NCBI GenBank assembly: GCA_024408695.1
Contig: JAKSUU010000090.1
Coordinates: forward strand, 1 to 5,123
Direction: 5' to 3'
Origin: Coriobacteriales bacterium
Lineage (GTDB): Bacteria; Actinomycetota; Coriobacteriia; Coriobacteriales; QAMH01
DNA: 5,123 nucleotides
The notes beneath the pieces are model-generated. The model ran no database searches. It was not told the origin of the DNA and saw nothing but the letters and a program-made list of their open reading frames with translations. Position numbers and translations under genes: made by a program. Below are positions 1 through 4,863 of this stretch, in pieces (the first letter of the stretch is position 1; each line of letters opens with the position of its first letter).

Positions 1-1
1 T

Positions 2-640
2 CGATTTTACATACAAAAGTGGCTCGCAAGAATAAATACTATCTACATAAAATGTGTGTTTTGGAAGCTCGAAATTGATGTCTTGCAAAATTTGTGTTCT
101 ATAAATAATTGAATGCATAGATAGATAATATGTCATTTTGAACTTTTTAATATCGTCCCAGGTAAATTCCCGATTTTGTGGAAGAAATTTAGTGTATTTC
201 ATAGGAACAAGCTTGTTTTTTGTAGCCTTGTTGTATACGTAGTTAGCAATTATCATATCTGTGGCAGGGCTAATGTCCGTAGCCGTTCTTGCTTGCTTGC
301 GAATATATTCCATAACGGGAGCTGTACCCTGTTTGTCAAGATAATCGTCACTATCAACAACATTAAAATAAAGGCCTTTGGCGCTTTTAAGACCAATATT
401 TACCGCTGCGCCATGTCCGCCGTTTTCTTGATGAATGACTTTGACTATTGCAGGGAATTTTTTCTTCCAGGCCTGGGCTTTTTTTAGGGTATTATCCTCT
501 TGCGAACCGTCGTCTACAATTATGATTTCGATGTCATCGTCTATAGAGTTTAAATCGACTAAACTCTTAATGCAATTGTCCATGTAATCAGCAGAATTAT
601 AACAAGGAACAACAAATGTTATTACTTTTTTATTTTGCAT
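2..640 (-). CDS. Family 2 glycosyltransferase, 3'-truncated by the window edge
   Basis: This frame runs open from an ATG at 640-638 to the window edge, giving the first 213 residues of a GT-A-fold glycosyltransferase. Such enzymes transfer a sugar from a nucleotide-sugar to a glycan or lipid-linked acceptor at the cytoplasmic face of the membrane. Visible motifs are the start strand VITFVVPCYN (residues 6-15), VDDGS (42-46, nucleotide binding), GGHGAAVNIGL (74-84) and the metal-binding DSDD (96-99). HTFYVD (195-200) lies where the family usually carries its catalytic acidic residue. A Shine-Dalgarno AAGGAT sits at 650-645, four bases before the ATG. The C-terminal part, which would show membrane segments or acceptor specificity, is missing. 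No cell-wall or capsule gene lies beside it, so the acceptor is unknown. The family call is firm and the substrate is not. Confidence 0.93.
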   Translation of the reverse strand, partial: MQNKKVITFVVPCYNSADYMDNCIKSLVDLNSIDDDIEIIIVDDGSQEDNTLKKAQAWKKKFPAIVKVIHQENGGHGAAVNIGLKSAKGLYFNVVDSDDYLDKQGTAPVMEYIRKQARTATDISPATDMIIANYVYNKATKNKLVPMKYTKFLPQNREFTWDDIKKFKMTYYLSMHSIIYRTQILQDINFELPKHTFYVDSIYSCEPLLYVKS

Positions 641-689
641 TTAAATCCTTAGCCTTGTTCTATGTTAATAGTTGTTTTGTTCCTTTATT

Positions 690-695
690 ATTATA
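690..695 (-). promoter_or_regulatory. Candidate -10 box for the glycosyltransferase gene
   Basis: A perfect TATAAT on the minus strand lies about 50 bp upstream of the glycosyltransferase ATG. No good -35 box is found at 16-18 bp spacing (AATTTA at 17), and the surroundings are so AT-rich that chance matches are likely. Confidence 0.3.
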
Positions 696-893
696 TATTG
701 ATTTACTGTTACTAAATTAAAGTAAAACTAATGGGGAATATATTAATCTATAAAATTCAGTGTGTTTACAAAAATTTAAAATTTTTCAAAATGATTTAAT
801 GCTATAACATACAAATTTAAGAATCCGTTAACGATAATCCGGGCTTAAAATTCGAAATAATTGCGTAAATACGAAAAAATTTCGAGTGGAGAA

Positions 894-1037
894 ATGTAAT
901 CCCTAAATAAAATTGATGACAGTTTTAAAAAAATTGTTGTGAGCAAAAAAAGTGGTCCGGCTTTTTACAATGAAGATGGTATTTTATTTGTTGATATTGA
1001 AGAGTTTTTATTAAACGAAAAATATACAAAAGAATAG
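894..1037 (+). pseudogene. Possible broken small coding remnant
   Basis: An ATG at 894-896, preceded by GGAGA, is followed at once by TAA. The same frame then stays open for 45 codons to TAG at 1035-1037. It contains a protein-like stretch ending SGPAFYNEDGILFVDIEEFL plus a charged tail. The only usual internal start is GTG at 939, which would give a 32-residue peptide without a recognisable ribosome-binding site. The residue mix, with alternating hydrophobic positions in ILFVDIEEFLL, looks more like protein than random AT-rich DNA. It may therefore be the tail of a decayed gene, but I do not recognise a family. It stands on the opposite strand to both neighbouring genes. Confidence 0.25.
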
Positions 1038-1143
1038 AAGGCCACCGAATTACTTTCAGCTCTCTTTTTAATTCTGTTTAAAAATTGATAATGAATTGAT
1101 TTGAGCGTTGCGGGTATACTTTAAATGCAAAATGATATTTAAC

Positions 1144-1797
1144 TTAAACCATCAATTTGATTTTTGCTTTTACAAAATCTAAATCGCTAGAACCTAAAAT
1201 TGGGATAAGTTCATTGATGGTTTTGATGTCCTTGTCCCACCATTTAAGTTTTTGAAGAAGTTCAATTGTTTCATCATCAAAGCGCATCCTTATTTGTTTT
1301 GCCGGATTGCCAGCAACTTTTGAATACGCTGCAACATTACTAGCTACTGTTGAATTAGCGCCAATAATTGCTCCGTCGCCTACGTGAACGCCGGGCATAA
1401 TGGTAACATTTTGTCCTATCCAAACATCGTTGCCTACAACGGTGTCGCCTTTTAGCGGAAGCTCATAAGTTTTTGGCGCTAGGGCAGACCCCCAGCCACT
1501 TCCCATAATGTAAAAAGGATAAGTACTAGCGCAATCCATTTTATGGTTTGCGCCATTCATTACAAATTCAACGCCCTTTGCAATTGAGCAAAATTTACCA
1601 ATTATTAATTTGTCTCCGATAAAAGGATAAAAGTGCGTGACGTGATCTTCAAAATTTTCGGCACCTTTTGGGTCGTCGTAATAAGTGTAGTCTCCAATAA
1701 TAATATTAGGATTTTTGACAACGTTTTTTATAAAGCACACGCTGGGTATATCTTTGTTAGGAATTACTATATTTGGATCTGGGCCTAATTGTTTCAT
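1144..1797 (-). CDS. Vat/CatB-type hexapeptide-repeat O-acetyltransferase
   Basis: This 217-residue protein belongs to the xenobiotic acyltransferase branch of the left-handed beta-helix enzymes. Members form trimers and transfer acetyl from acetyl-CoA to a hydroxyl; known substrates are streptogramin A (Vat) and chloramphenicol (CatB). Features seen: GDYTYYDD (35-42), FIGDKLIIGKFCSIAKG (59-75), the active-site segment MNGANHKMD (80-88) with the presumed catalytic His85, hexapeptide turns in GDTVVGNDVWIGQNVTIMPG (117-136), GNPAK (164-168) and KWWDKDI (185-191). Length and motif order match full Vat proteins. The start at 1797 leaves the normal N-terminus, but no clear Shine-Dalgarno precedes it (GATAATAAACAT). 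The gene follows the double-glycine peptide gene by 55 bp on the same strand and may share its transcript. The family is certain; actual drug resistance is not, because many family members acetylate unknown molecules. Confidence 0.93.
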   Translation of the reverse strand: MKQLGPDPNIVIPNKDIPSVCFIKNVVKNPNIIIGDYTYYDDPKGAENFEDHVTHFYPFIGDKLIIGKFCSIAKGVEFVMNGANHKMDCASTYPFYIMGSGWGSALAPKTYELPLKGDTVVGNDVWIGQNVTIMPGVHVGDGAIIGANSTVASNVAAYSKVAGNPAKQIRMRFDDETIELLQKLKWWDKDIKTINELIPILGSSDLDFVKAKIKLMV

Positions 1798-1852
1798 ATG
1801 TTTATTATCGCGAATATAAAAATTGTTGAGCGCCTAAATCAGTAGAGCCTTT

Positions 1853-2053
1853 TTACCATGCCTTACAAGTATGCCAACCATCATATGTATAATGAGCACA
1901 TTTTTTGCAAGTATCACGCCCGGCATAATCTACAGCCTTGTCCCAGTAAGGACAATCTATCCATTCTGTTTCGTAATTCTCAATAGGATGATTGCCTCCT
2001 GTAGTGTTTTTTAGTTCTTCATCTGCAAGTTTTTTCATTTCTTCTTCGTTCAT
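1853..2053 (-). CDS. Double-glycine leader peptide, bacteriocin/RiPP-like precursor with four cysteines
   Basis: This 66-residue gene product has an acidic helical leader whose end, LADEELKNTTGG (residues 9-20), follows the double-glycine pattern (L-S/A-x-x-E-L-x-x-x-x-G-G). In known systems that pattern is cut by C39-peptidase ABC exporters. The predicted core, from Asn21, is 46 residues with Cys34, Cys49, Cys52 and Cys63. It is unusually rich in aromatics (Trp31, Tyr36, Trp37, Tyr43, Tyr56, Tyr58, Trp60, Trp66) and has no serine. Few Thr/Ser partners make a lanthipeptide less likely than a disulfide-bonded, metal-binding or otherwise modified product. AGAGGT lies four bases before the ATG. 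No transporter, peptidase, immunity gene or cyclase is next to it; the only same-strand neighbour is the acetyltransferase downstream. The leader call is strong. The activity of the mature peptide is unknown. Confidence 0.8.
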   Translation of the reverse strand: MNEEEMKKLADEELKNTTGGNHPIENYETEWIDCPYWDKAVDYAGRDTCKKCAHYTYDGWHTCKAW

Positions 2054-2086
2054 TTTTACCTCTATTCACTGCACTACTGTAAGTAT

Positions 2087-2092
2087 ATTATA
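2087..2092 (-). promoter_or_regulatory. Candidate promoter -10 of the peptide/acetyltransferase pair
   Basis: TATAAT on the minus strand lies 34 bp before the peptide ATG. The hexamer at 17-bp spacing is CAGTAG (2115-2110), a poor -35. That hexamer is part of ACAGTAG (2116-2110), which recurs exactly at 2080-2074 near the expected transcription start. An activator or repressor site is conceivable. Confidence 0.4.
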
Positions 2093-2187
2093 AATCAAAA
2101 ACTACCAGGCTACTGTGATTTACTATATCGTTTTTTACTTGATACACAAATGCAAATAATGAATGTTCTTACTTTTATATAGATAAT

Positions 2188-2232
2188 TGGTCGCAGGGGC
2201 AAGATTTGAACTTGCGACCCCAGGGTTATGAG
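2188..2232 (-). other. 3' fragment of a CAU-anticodon tRNA gene, probable attachment (att) site
   Basis: Read on the minus strand, this stretch gives a tRNA from the anticodon loop to the end. It has loop CTCATAA with anticodon CAT, anticodon-stem 3' strand CCCTG, variable loop GGGTC, and T arm GCAAG-TTCAAAT-CTTGC with a perfect 5-bp stem. The acceptor 3' strand CCCTGCG, discriminator A and an encoded CCA follow. Upstream on the minus strand the sequence changes at once to AT-rich DNA, with no partner for the anticodon stem, no D arm and no 5' acceptor strand, so it cannot be a working tRNA. The three C residues after the loop resemble initiator tRNA-Met, but elongator Met or Ile2 cannot be excluded. 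Break points at the anticodon loop are typical of tyrosine-integrase attachment sites, which leave a displaced tRNA 3' end at the far end of the element. Confidence 0.8.
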
Positions 2233-2280
2233 AACGCGTTTTTTATTTATTCTAGACTAAACTAGTTTACATTATTGCAT

Positions 2281-2334
2281 AATTGAATTGTCATTGTTCA
2301 ATTTAGTTTAAGGTGTGATATAATGCTCAATTGA
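2281..2334 (+). promoter_or_regulatory. Extended -10 promoter with AATTGAA/TTCAATT repeats, upstream of the lipoprotein gene
   Basis: TGATATAAT (2316-2324) is a perfect extended -10 element. The best -35 is the weak TTGTTC (2294-2299) at 19 bp, acceptable for an extended -10 promoter. An inverted repeat AATTGAA (2281-2287) / TTCAATT (2297-2303) covers the -35 area. A related palindrome TCAATTGA (2327-2334) sits near the likely transcription start. This arrangement would suit a repressor, although the repeats are AT-rich and short. The promoter is well supported and the operator is speculative. Confidence 0.55.
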
Positions 2335-2465
2335 AATAGCGTTGTTGTTCTAGGTGCCAAATAAGCGATACTGTATTCAGTTATTGCAATAGCGGCTTTT
2401 TACGATGCAACCGTAGCAGTGTTCTTGTTAGAGCAAATAGAATTTAACGAGAAAGAGAGGTAGAC

Positions 2466-3266
2466 ATGAAAAGAAAAATTGCCGCCTTTGCCGCCATTGC
2501 AGTGCTGCTGTTTGCTGCCGCATTCCTTGCCTCCTGTTCACCCGGCGGGTCGGGTTCTACATCAGGCAGCTCGAGCGCTTCGTCGGGCGGGTCGAACGGG
2601 TCGGGCGCATCAAAGGCCTCAAGCGACTTTTACGCCGTGCAAAGCTTTACCGTCCACTACACCGATGGCACACTCACTAGCACGACATACACATATGAAA
2701 ACGGCGCTATTGCCAGCGAAGCGGTTAACTCGCAGGGCACGACCACCAAGGCGAGCTATGCGGATTATGATAAAATCGGCATGCCTTGGGCAGAGACCAT
2801 CAACGGCACTCGCTATGACTTAAAAATCAACGCCAACCCCGCCGGCCTGCCGCTGTCGCTTGGCGTGGACGGCGCCGCAGTCAGAACCGAATACGAATAC
2901 GACAGCAATAACTCGCTGAAGACCTGCACCGTTGTCAACACTTCAGACAATTCCGTGTTTACAAAGGTGTCCTATGGAGAGGACGGCTATGTTTCGACGG
3001 TGCAAAACTCTTATGGAGATGTTGCAAGATACACATACGATAAAGGCTCGGATGGAAAGATTTCAAAACTTAAAATAGAAAATACTTTATCAGATGGCAA
3101 CAAGGTGAATGCTGATTATTCTGTTACTGTAGACGAGGTCGGTAACGTCACTGCGCTTGTGGATGCTGACGGTTTTAAGGTGTACGAGGCGCATTACACC
3201 AAGATGAACGATGCGACGCTTTATGTGAAAACGCTTTACGGCTCGCCAATTTGCTATTGGGGCTAA
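2466..3266 (+). CDS. Lipoprotein with Ser/Gly-rich linker and YD-like beta repeats
   Basis: The 266-residue product starts with a signal peptide (basic MKRK, hydrophobic residues 5-20) and a lipobox LASC (21-24). Cys24 should be lipidated and anchor the protein outside the membrane. Residues 25-53 form a Ser/Gly/Ala-rich linker typical of surface lipoproteins. From about residue 58 on there are irregular aromatic strand-turn repeats: YTYENG (75-80), YEYDSN (143-148), VSYGEDG (168-174), YTYDKGSDGK (189-198). They recall YD/RHS-type or similar beta-repeat lipoproteins of gut bacteria, but the match is too loose to assign a family. GAGAGG at 2455-2460 lies five bases before the ATG and supports this start. 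Most of the gene is GC-rich, unlike the flanks, with an AT-rich patch near 3061-3120. Function is unknown; binding to an extracellular polymer is only a guess. Confidence 0.85.
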   Translation: MKRKIAAFAAIAVLLFAAAFLASCSPGGSGSTSGSSSASSGGSNGSGASKASSDFYAVQSFTVHYTDGTLTSTTYTYENGAIASEAVNSQGTTTKASYADYDKIGMPWAETINGTRYDLKINANPAGLPLSLGVDGAAVRTEYEYDSNNSLKTCTVVNTSDNSVFTKVSYGEDGYVSTVQNSYGDVARYTYDKGSDGKISKLKIENTLSDGNKVNADYSVTVDEVGNVTALVDADGFKVYEAHYTKMNDATLYVKTLYGSPICYWG

Positions 3267-3286
3267 ACTTTTGATTGCTATAGATT

Positions 3287-3421
3287 ATCGGCGGCGGATG
3301 CTTTTCCCAGAGATTCTATGCGGCCTGTCAACTCTTCATTGGGGTTGAATTGTATTTTTCAACATCGGCGGGTTGTCCTCCAAAAGCGTCTTCGCGCCTC
3401 GCCGATTAGTAAACGGAGGTG
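3287..3421 (+). promoter_or_regulatory. Structured leader upstream of the zinc-ribbon gene
   Basis: The 159-bp gap before the zinc-ribbon gene can form several hairpins. GTTGAA (3344-3349) pairs with TTCAAC (3358-3363); alternatively GTTGA (3344-3348) pairs with TCAAC (3328-3332). A longer stem joins 3364-3372 (ATCGGCGGG) to 3398-3406 (one G-T wobble) around a small GCG-TCTT-CGC hairpin (3386-3395). It ends eight bases before the Shine-Dalgarno GGAGGTG (3415-3421). ATCGGCGG also occurs at 3287-3294, giving an alternative partner for the same downstream arm. No T-tract follows, so it is not a terminator. Mutually exclusive pairings could modulate translation. Confidence 0.3.
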
Positions 3422-3425
3422 AACC

Positions 3426-4082
3426 ATGGGGTTCTTTACCAAAAAAGTTGTGTGTTCAAAGTGCGGCAACGCGTTCCGCGCCGCGCGCATCGGCATCGTC
3501 AAACCAGTTGACGGCGACATCTGCTATGACTGCTTGAAGCAGGCAAACGCTTACGGGCTGACAAAGACGCGCAAATGGAACAAGAAGGGCGGCAAATTCT
3601 CCATAGAGAGAAAAAAGGATTTAACTGTGCAAGATTTTATTGAATTCGACCAAGTAATTGCAGACTCAAATACAGCCTTTCAGCAGTTTCATGAGACAAG
3701 CAGGTCTAAGGGCTCGGATGCCTGGGTGGCCGCCGATACTGCACATGGGCTGTTCTATGTGGAGAATCCCACTGACGAGTGCGAGCGCAGCATGGTGTTT
3801 CGCATTGACCAGATTACAGGGTTTCGCGAGGTGCACGATATGTATATCCGCAACCACTTGCCCAAGTTCGTTGGAGGCTGCGTTTGCATAGAGCTTGCCA
3901 ACTCGCCCGTGGAATGGCTCGGCCTTTACCCCTGCGGCGGAGAAGACCCCGAATGGGCCATGTCAAGGGAAGGAGTGGCGAACAATAACCGGCCAGTAAT
4001 TGAGTTCCTTGAGGAGTTGACAGGCATGGTCGCTTTAGAACCCGTTGAAGAGGACAAAGGTATAGCAGCTTATGCAGGGTAG
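3426..4082 (+). CDS. N-terminal zinc-ribbon protein (DUF4428-like) with uncharacterised C-terminal domain
   Basis: This 218-residue protein opens with four cysteines in CSKC (10-13) and CYDC (33-36), spaced as in a treble-clef or ribbon zinc site. The layout resembles the DUF4428 zinc ribbon found on small cytoplasmic proteins of Firmicutes and Actinobacteria. A basic linker (about 45-63, Lys/Arg-rich) leads to an alpha/beta region from about residue 68. Its strands include HGLFYVENP and SMVFRIDQITGFREV (about 122-136), a pattern reminiscent of the PH-like domains often paired with such ribbons. No signal peptide or membrane segment is present, so it should be cytoplasmic. The strong Shine-Dalgarno GGAGGTG four bases before the ATG fixes the start. 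It follows the lipoprotein gene on the same strand after 159 bp with a structured leader. Ligand and partner are unknown. Composition is GC-rich except for a patch around 3600-3690. Confidence 0.82.
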   Translation: MGFFTKKVVCSKCGNAFRAARIGIVKPVDGDICYDCLKQANAYGLTKTRKWNKKGGKFSIERKKDLTVQDFIEFDQVIADSNTAFQQFHETSRSKGSDAWVAADTAHGLFYVENPTDECERSMVFRIDQITGFREVHDMYIRNHLPKFVGGCVCIELANSPVEWLGLYPCGGEDPEWAMSREGVANNNRPVIEFLEELTGMVALEPVEEDKGIAAYAG

Positions 4083-4111
4083 TGATGCTCTGTTAATACC
4101 GCAAGAAAACC

Positions 4112-4134
4112 ACAGGTTCAGCCTGTTGTATTTT
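4112..4134 (+). terminator. Weak intrinsic terminator candidate after the zinc-ribbon gene
   Basis: ACAGG (4112-4116), loop TTCAG and CCTGT (4122-4126) form a short hairpin followed by TGTATTTT, 30 bp after the stop codon of the zinc-ribbon gene. The 5-bp stem can be lengthened past one mismatch (CCACAGG / CCTGTTG). The T-tract is interrupted, so termination would be weak. Confidence 0.4.
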
Positions 4135-4138
4135 GCAA

Positions 4139-4171
4139 TTGAAAAAGTGCCACTCTATACTTTTATATAAT
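4139..4171 (+). promoter_or_regulatory. Candidate promoter for the 41-residue zinc-ribbon gene
   Basis: TATAAT (4166-4171) lies 49 bp before the ATG at 4221. TTGAAA (4139-4144) is a reasonable -35 sequence, but the 21-bp spacing is too long. At 17 bp its partner would be the poor TTTATA (4162-4167). The promoter is plausible because the gene follows a possible terminator, but unproven. Confidence 0.3.
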
Positions 4172-4220
4172 TAAAGCCTATAAGAACATTTTTAAAGTGT
4201 TTAAAGATATAGGAGCTCTT

Positions 4221-4346
4221 ATGTTAATAAAATGTCCAGAATGCAATACTGAAGTTTTAACATATGCTGATACTTGTCAACACTGCGGATTTTTCATCGT
4301 AAACTGTATAGACAATACAAAACTTAAATTATTGTTTTGCAAGTAG
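4221..4346 (+). CDS. 41-residue zinc-ribbon mini-protein, possibly truncated
   Basis: The ATG at 4221 is preceded by AGGAG (4211-4215) at five bases. The product begins MLIKCPECNTEVLTYADTC and continues with QHCGF, which is the classic bacterial zinc-ribbon pattern CPEC...C-x-x-CGF (Cys5, Cys8, Cys19, Cys22). After residue 24 come only 17 residues (FIVNCIDNTKLKLLFCK) with two further cysteines. In known proteins this ribbon usually begins a longer chain with a membrane segment or another domain. The gene is therefore either an independent mini-protein or the 5' stump of a larger gene cut by recombination. Its last 18 bp overlap the 3' end of the convergent gene at 4329-4730. It is AT-rich, unlike the zinc-ribbon gene before it. 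The motif plus the Shine-Dalgarno make it a credible coding region. Confidence 0.65.
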   Translation: MLIKCPECNTEVLTYADTCQHCGFFIVNCIDNTKLKLLFCK

Positions 4347-4730
4347 CTCTCTCATGTGATTTGCATAAATCTCGCATACATCTGCTGCTGGTCCTTTAAA
4401 CTCTTTAGCACGACCAATCATAAGAGAATCTTGAAAAATCTCTGCCACTATACTACGGGTTGGAATTTCAGACGCTACCATTTTAACCAAACCGTGTACA
4501 TTATCTGCAACCGTAAAAACTAACTTTTTCTTGCGAGGATAAGCGATAATAACACAATTAGGAGTTGCAGGTAAACAAATGTATTCTTCAATTGAACCAG
4601 GCGTTGGTTTTCCAATTTTATAGTCACAGAATTTTTCTTTATCCCAATTATCATCCATAAATTGCTTCATTTCTTCTAAAGACCAAGTAAAATCTACATC
4701 GATTACTTCTCTACCTTTGATTTTGAACAT
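4329..4730 (-). CDS. Uncharacterised 133-residue cytoplasmic protein
   Basis: I do not recognise this family. The 133 residues have no signal peptide and no membrane segment. An N-terminal strand (KIKGREVIDVDF, 3-14) is followed by an acidic amphipathic helix (SLEEMKQFMDDNW, 17-29). Beta strands follow around 48-75, including CVIIAYPRKKKLVFTV (59-74), and a C-terminal helix (PAADVCEIYANHMRELLAK, 114-132). Such a compact alpha/beta layout recalls small PH-like or steroid-carrier-like folds, but that is only an impression. GAAAGG (4744-4739) lies eight bases before the ATG and supports the start. The gene is convergent with the zinc-ribbon mini-gene (18-bp overlap) and divergent from the lipoprotein gene at 4864. 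Codon use is AT-rich, like the right flank. Confidence 0.75.
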   Translation of the reverse strand: MFKIKGREVIDVDFTWSLEEMKQFMDDNWDKEKFCDYKIGKPTPGSIEEYICLPATPNCVIIAYPRKKKLVFTVADNVHGLVKMVASEIPTRSIVAEIFQDSLMIGRAKEFKGPAADVCEIYANHMRELLAKQ

Positions 4731-4785
4731 AGCTAAAACCTTTCTATAAATTTAAACTCTTATGAATAAATATAATAACAAATAA

Positions 4786-4843
4786 TAAAATTTTAGATAA
4801 TTGTACTGCAAAGACATATATGTTATGCTAAAATTTTGATAAG
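4786..4843. repeat. Imperfect direct repeat in the divergent promoter region
   Basis: TAAAATTTTAGATAA (4786-4800) recurs as TAAAATTTTGATAAG (4829-4843), differing inside the shared TAAAATTTT-GATAA core by one inserted A. The copies are 43 bp apart and flank the lipoprotein promoter, one beside its -35 and one overlapping the -10. This could be an operator pair or AT-rich coincidence. Confidence 0.35.
4801..4829 (+). promoter_or_regulatory. Sigma-A-like promoter of the second lipoprotein gene
   Basis: TTGTAC (4801-4806), a 17-bp spacer and TATGCT (4824-4829) preceded by TGT give an extended -10 promoter of reasonable quality. It lies 35 bp before the lipoprotein ATG at 4864. The TAAAATTTT repeat overlaps its -10 end. 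Confidence 0.5.
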
Positions 4844-4863
4844 AAATTATGTAAAGGAAAAAT

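Larger units (their letters stand above)
641..1143. other. About 500 bp AT-rich region without an intact gene
   Basis: This gap separates two minus-strand genes. It holds the leader of the glycosyltransferase gene (641-700), an A/T-only palindrome AAAAATTT-A-AAATTTTT (770-786), the 8-bp palindrome CGTTAACG (826-833) and a short plus-strand coding remnant (see 894-1037). No hairpin with a T-tract that could end transcription of the acetyltransferase gene was found between 1037 and 1143. Nothing else could be supported here. Confidence 0.6.
2054..2465. other. Intergenic region between divergent genes, with tRNA fragment and both promoters
   Basis: This 412-bp stretch separates the minus-strand peptide gene from the plus-strand lipoprotein gene. 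It holds the candidate peptide promoter (2074-2116), a tRNA 3' fragment (2188-2232), a perfect 12-bp palindrome TAAACTAGTTTA (2258-2269), the lipoprotein promoter with surrounding TTCAATT/AATTGAA repeats (2281-2334) and an untranslated leader of about 130 bases. The leader contains a 10-bp palindrome TATTGCAATA (2382-2391). No further coding region was found. Confidence 0.6.

Noticed and set aside
176..487. 103-residue open frame on the plus strand
   Set aside because: It lies antisense to the glycosyltransferase, whose motifs are clear on the minus strand. The translation is low-complexity and has no family features.
770..786. A/T-only palindrome as a bidirectional terminator
   Set aside because: The stem has no G/C pairs and would be unstable; such palindromes are expected in DNA this AT-rich.
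2188..2300. Intact tRNA, or a tRNA gene split by a group I intron in the anticodon loop
   Set aside because: No 5' exon with a matching acceptor strand and D arm is seen on the minus strand at higher coordinates. The only CCCTGCG on the plus strand there is inside the zinc-ribbon coding region. An attachment-site remnant explains the fragment better.
2356..2401. Terminator or attenuator in the first lipoprotein's leader (GCGGCTTTTT)
   Set aside because: The T-run is attractive, but no contiguous stem ends at it. TATTGCAATA has no room for a loop, and the GCC/GGC pairing spans an unpaired 30-base interior.
2479..2823. 114-residue open frame overlapping the first lipoprotein gene
   Set aside because: It is an out-of-frame reading of GC-rich coding DNA, rich in Pro, Arg and Ala, with no ribosome-binding site. 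The lipobox frame has signal peptide, Shine-Dalgarno and full length.
3246..3260. CCAAT-TTGCT-ATTGG hairpin as terminator of the first lipoprotein gene
   Set aside because: It lies inside the coding end, has only five pairs and is not followed by a T-tract.
3658..3891. Plus- and minus-strand open frames inside the zinc-ribbon gene
   Set aside because: Both are shadows of the well-supported 218-residue frame and lack start signals or recognisable motifs.
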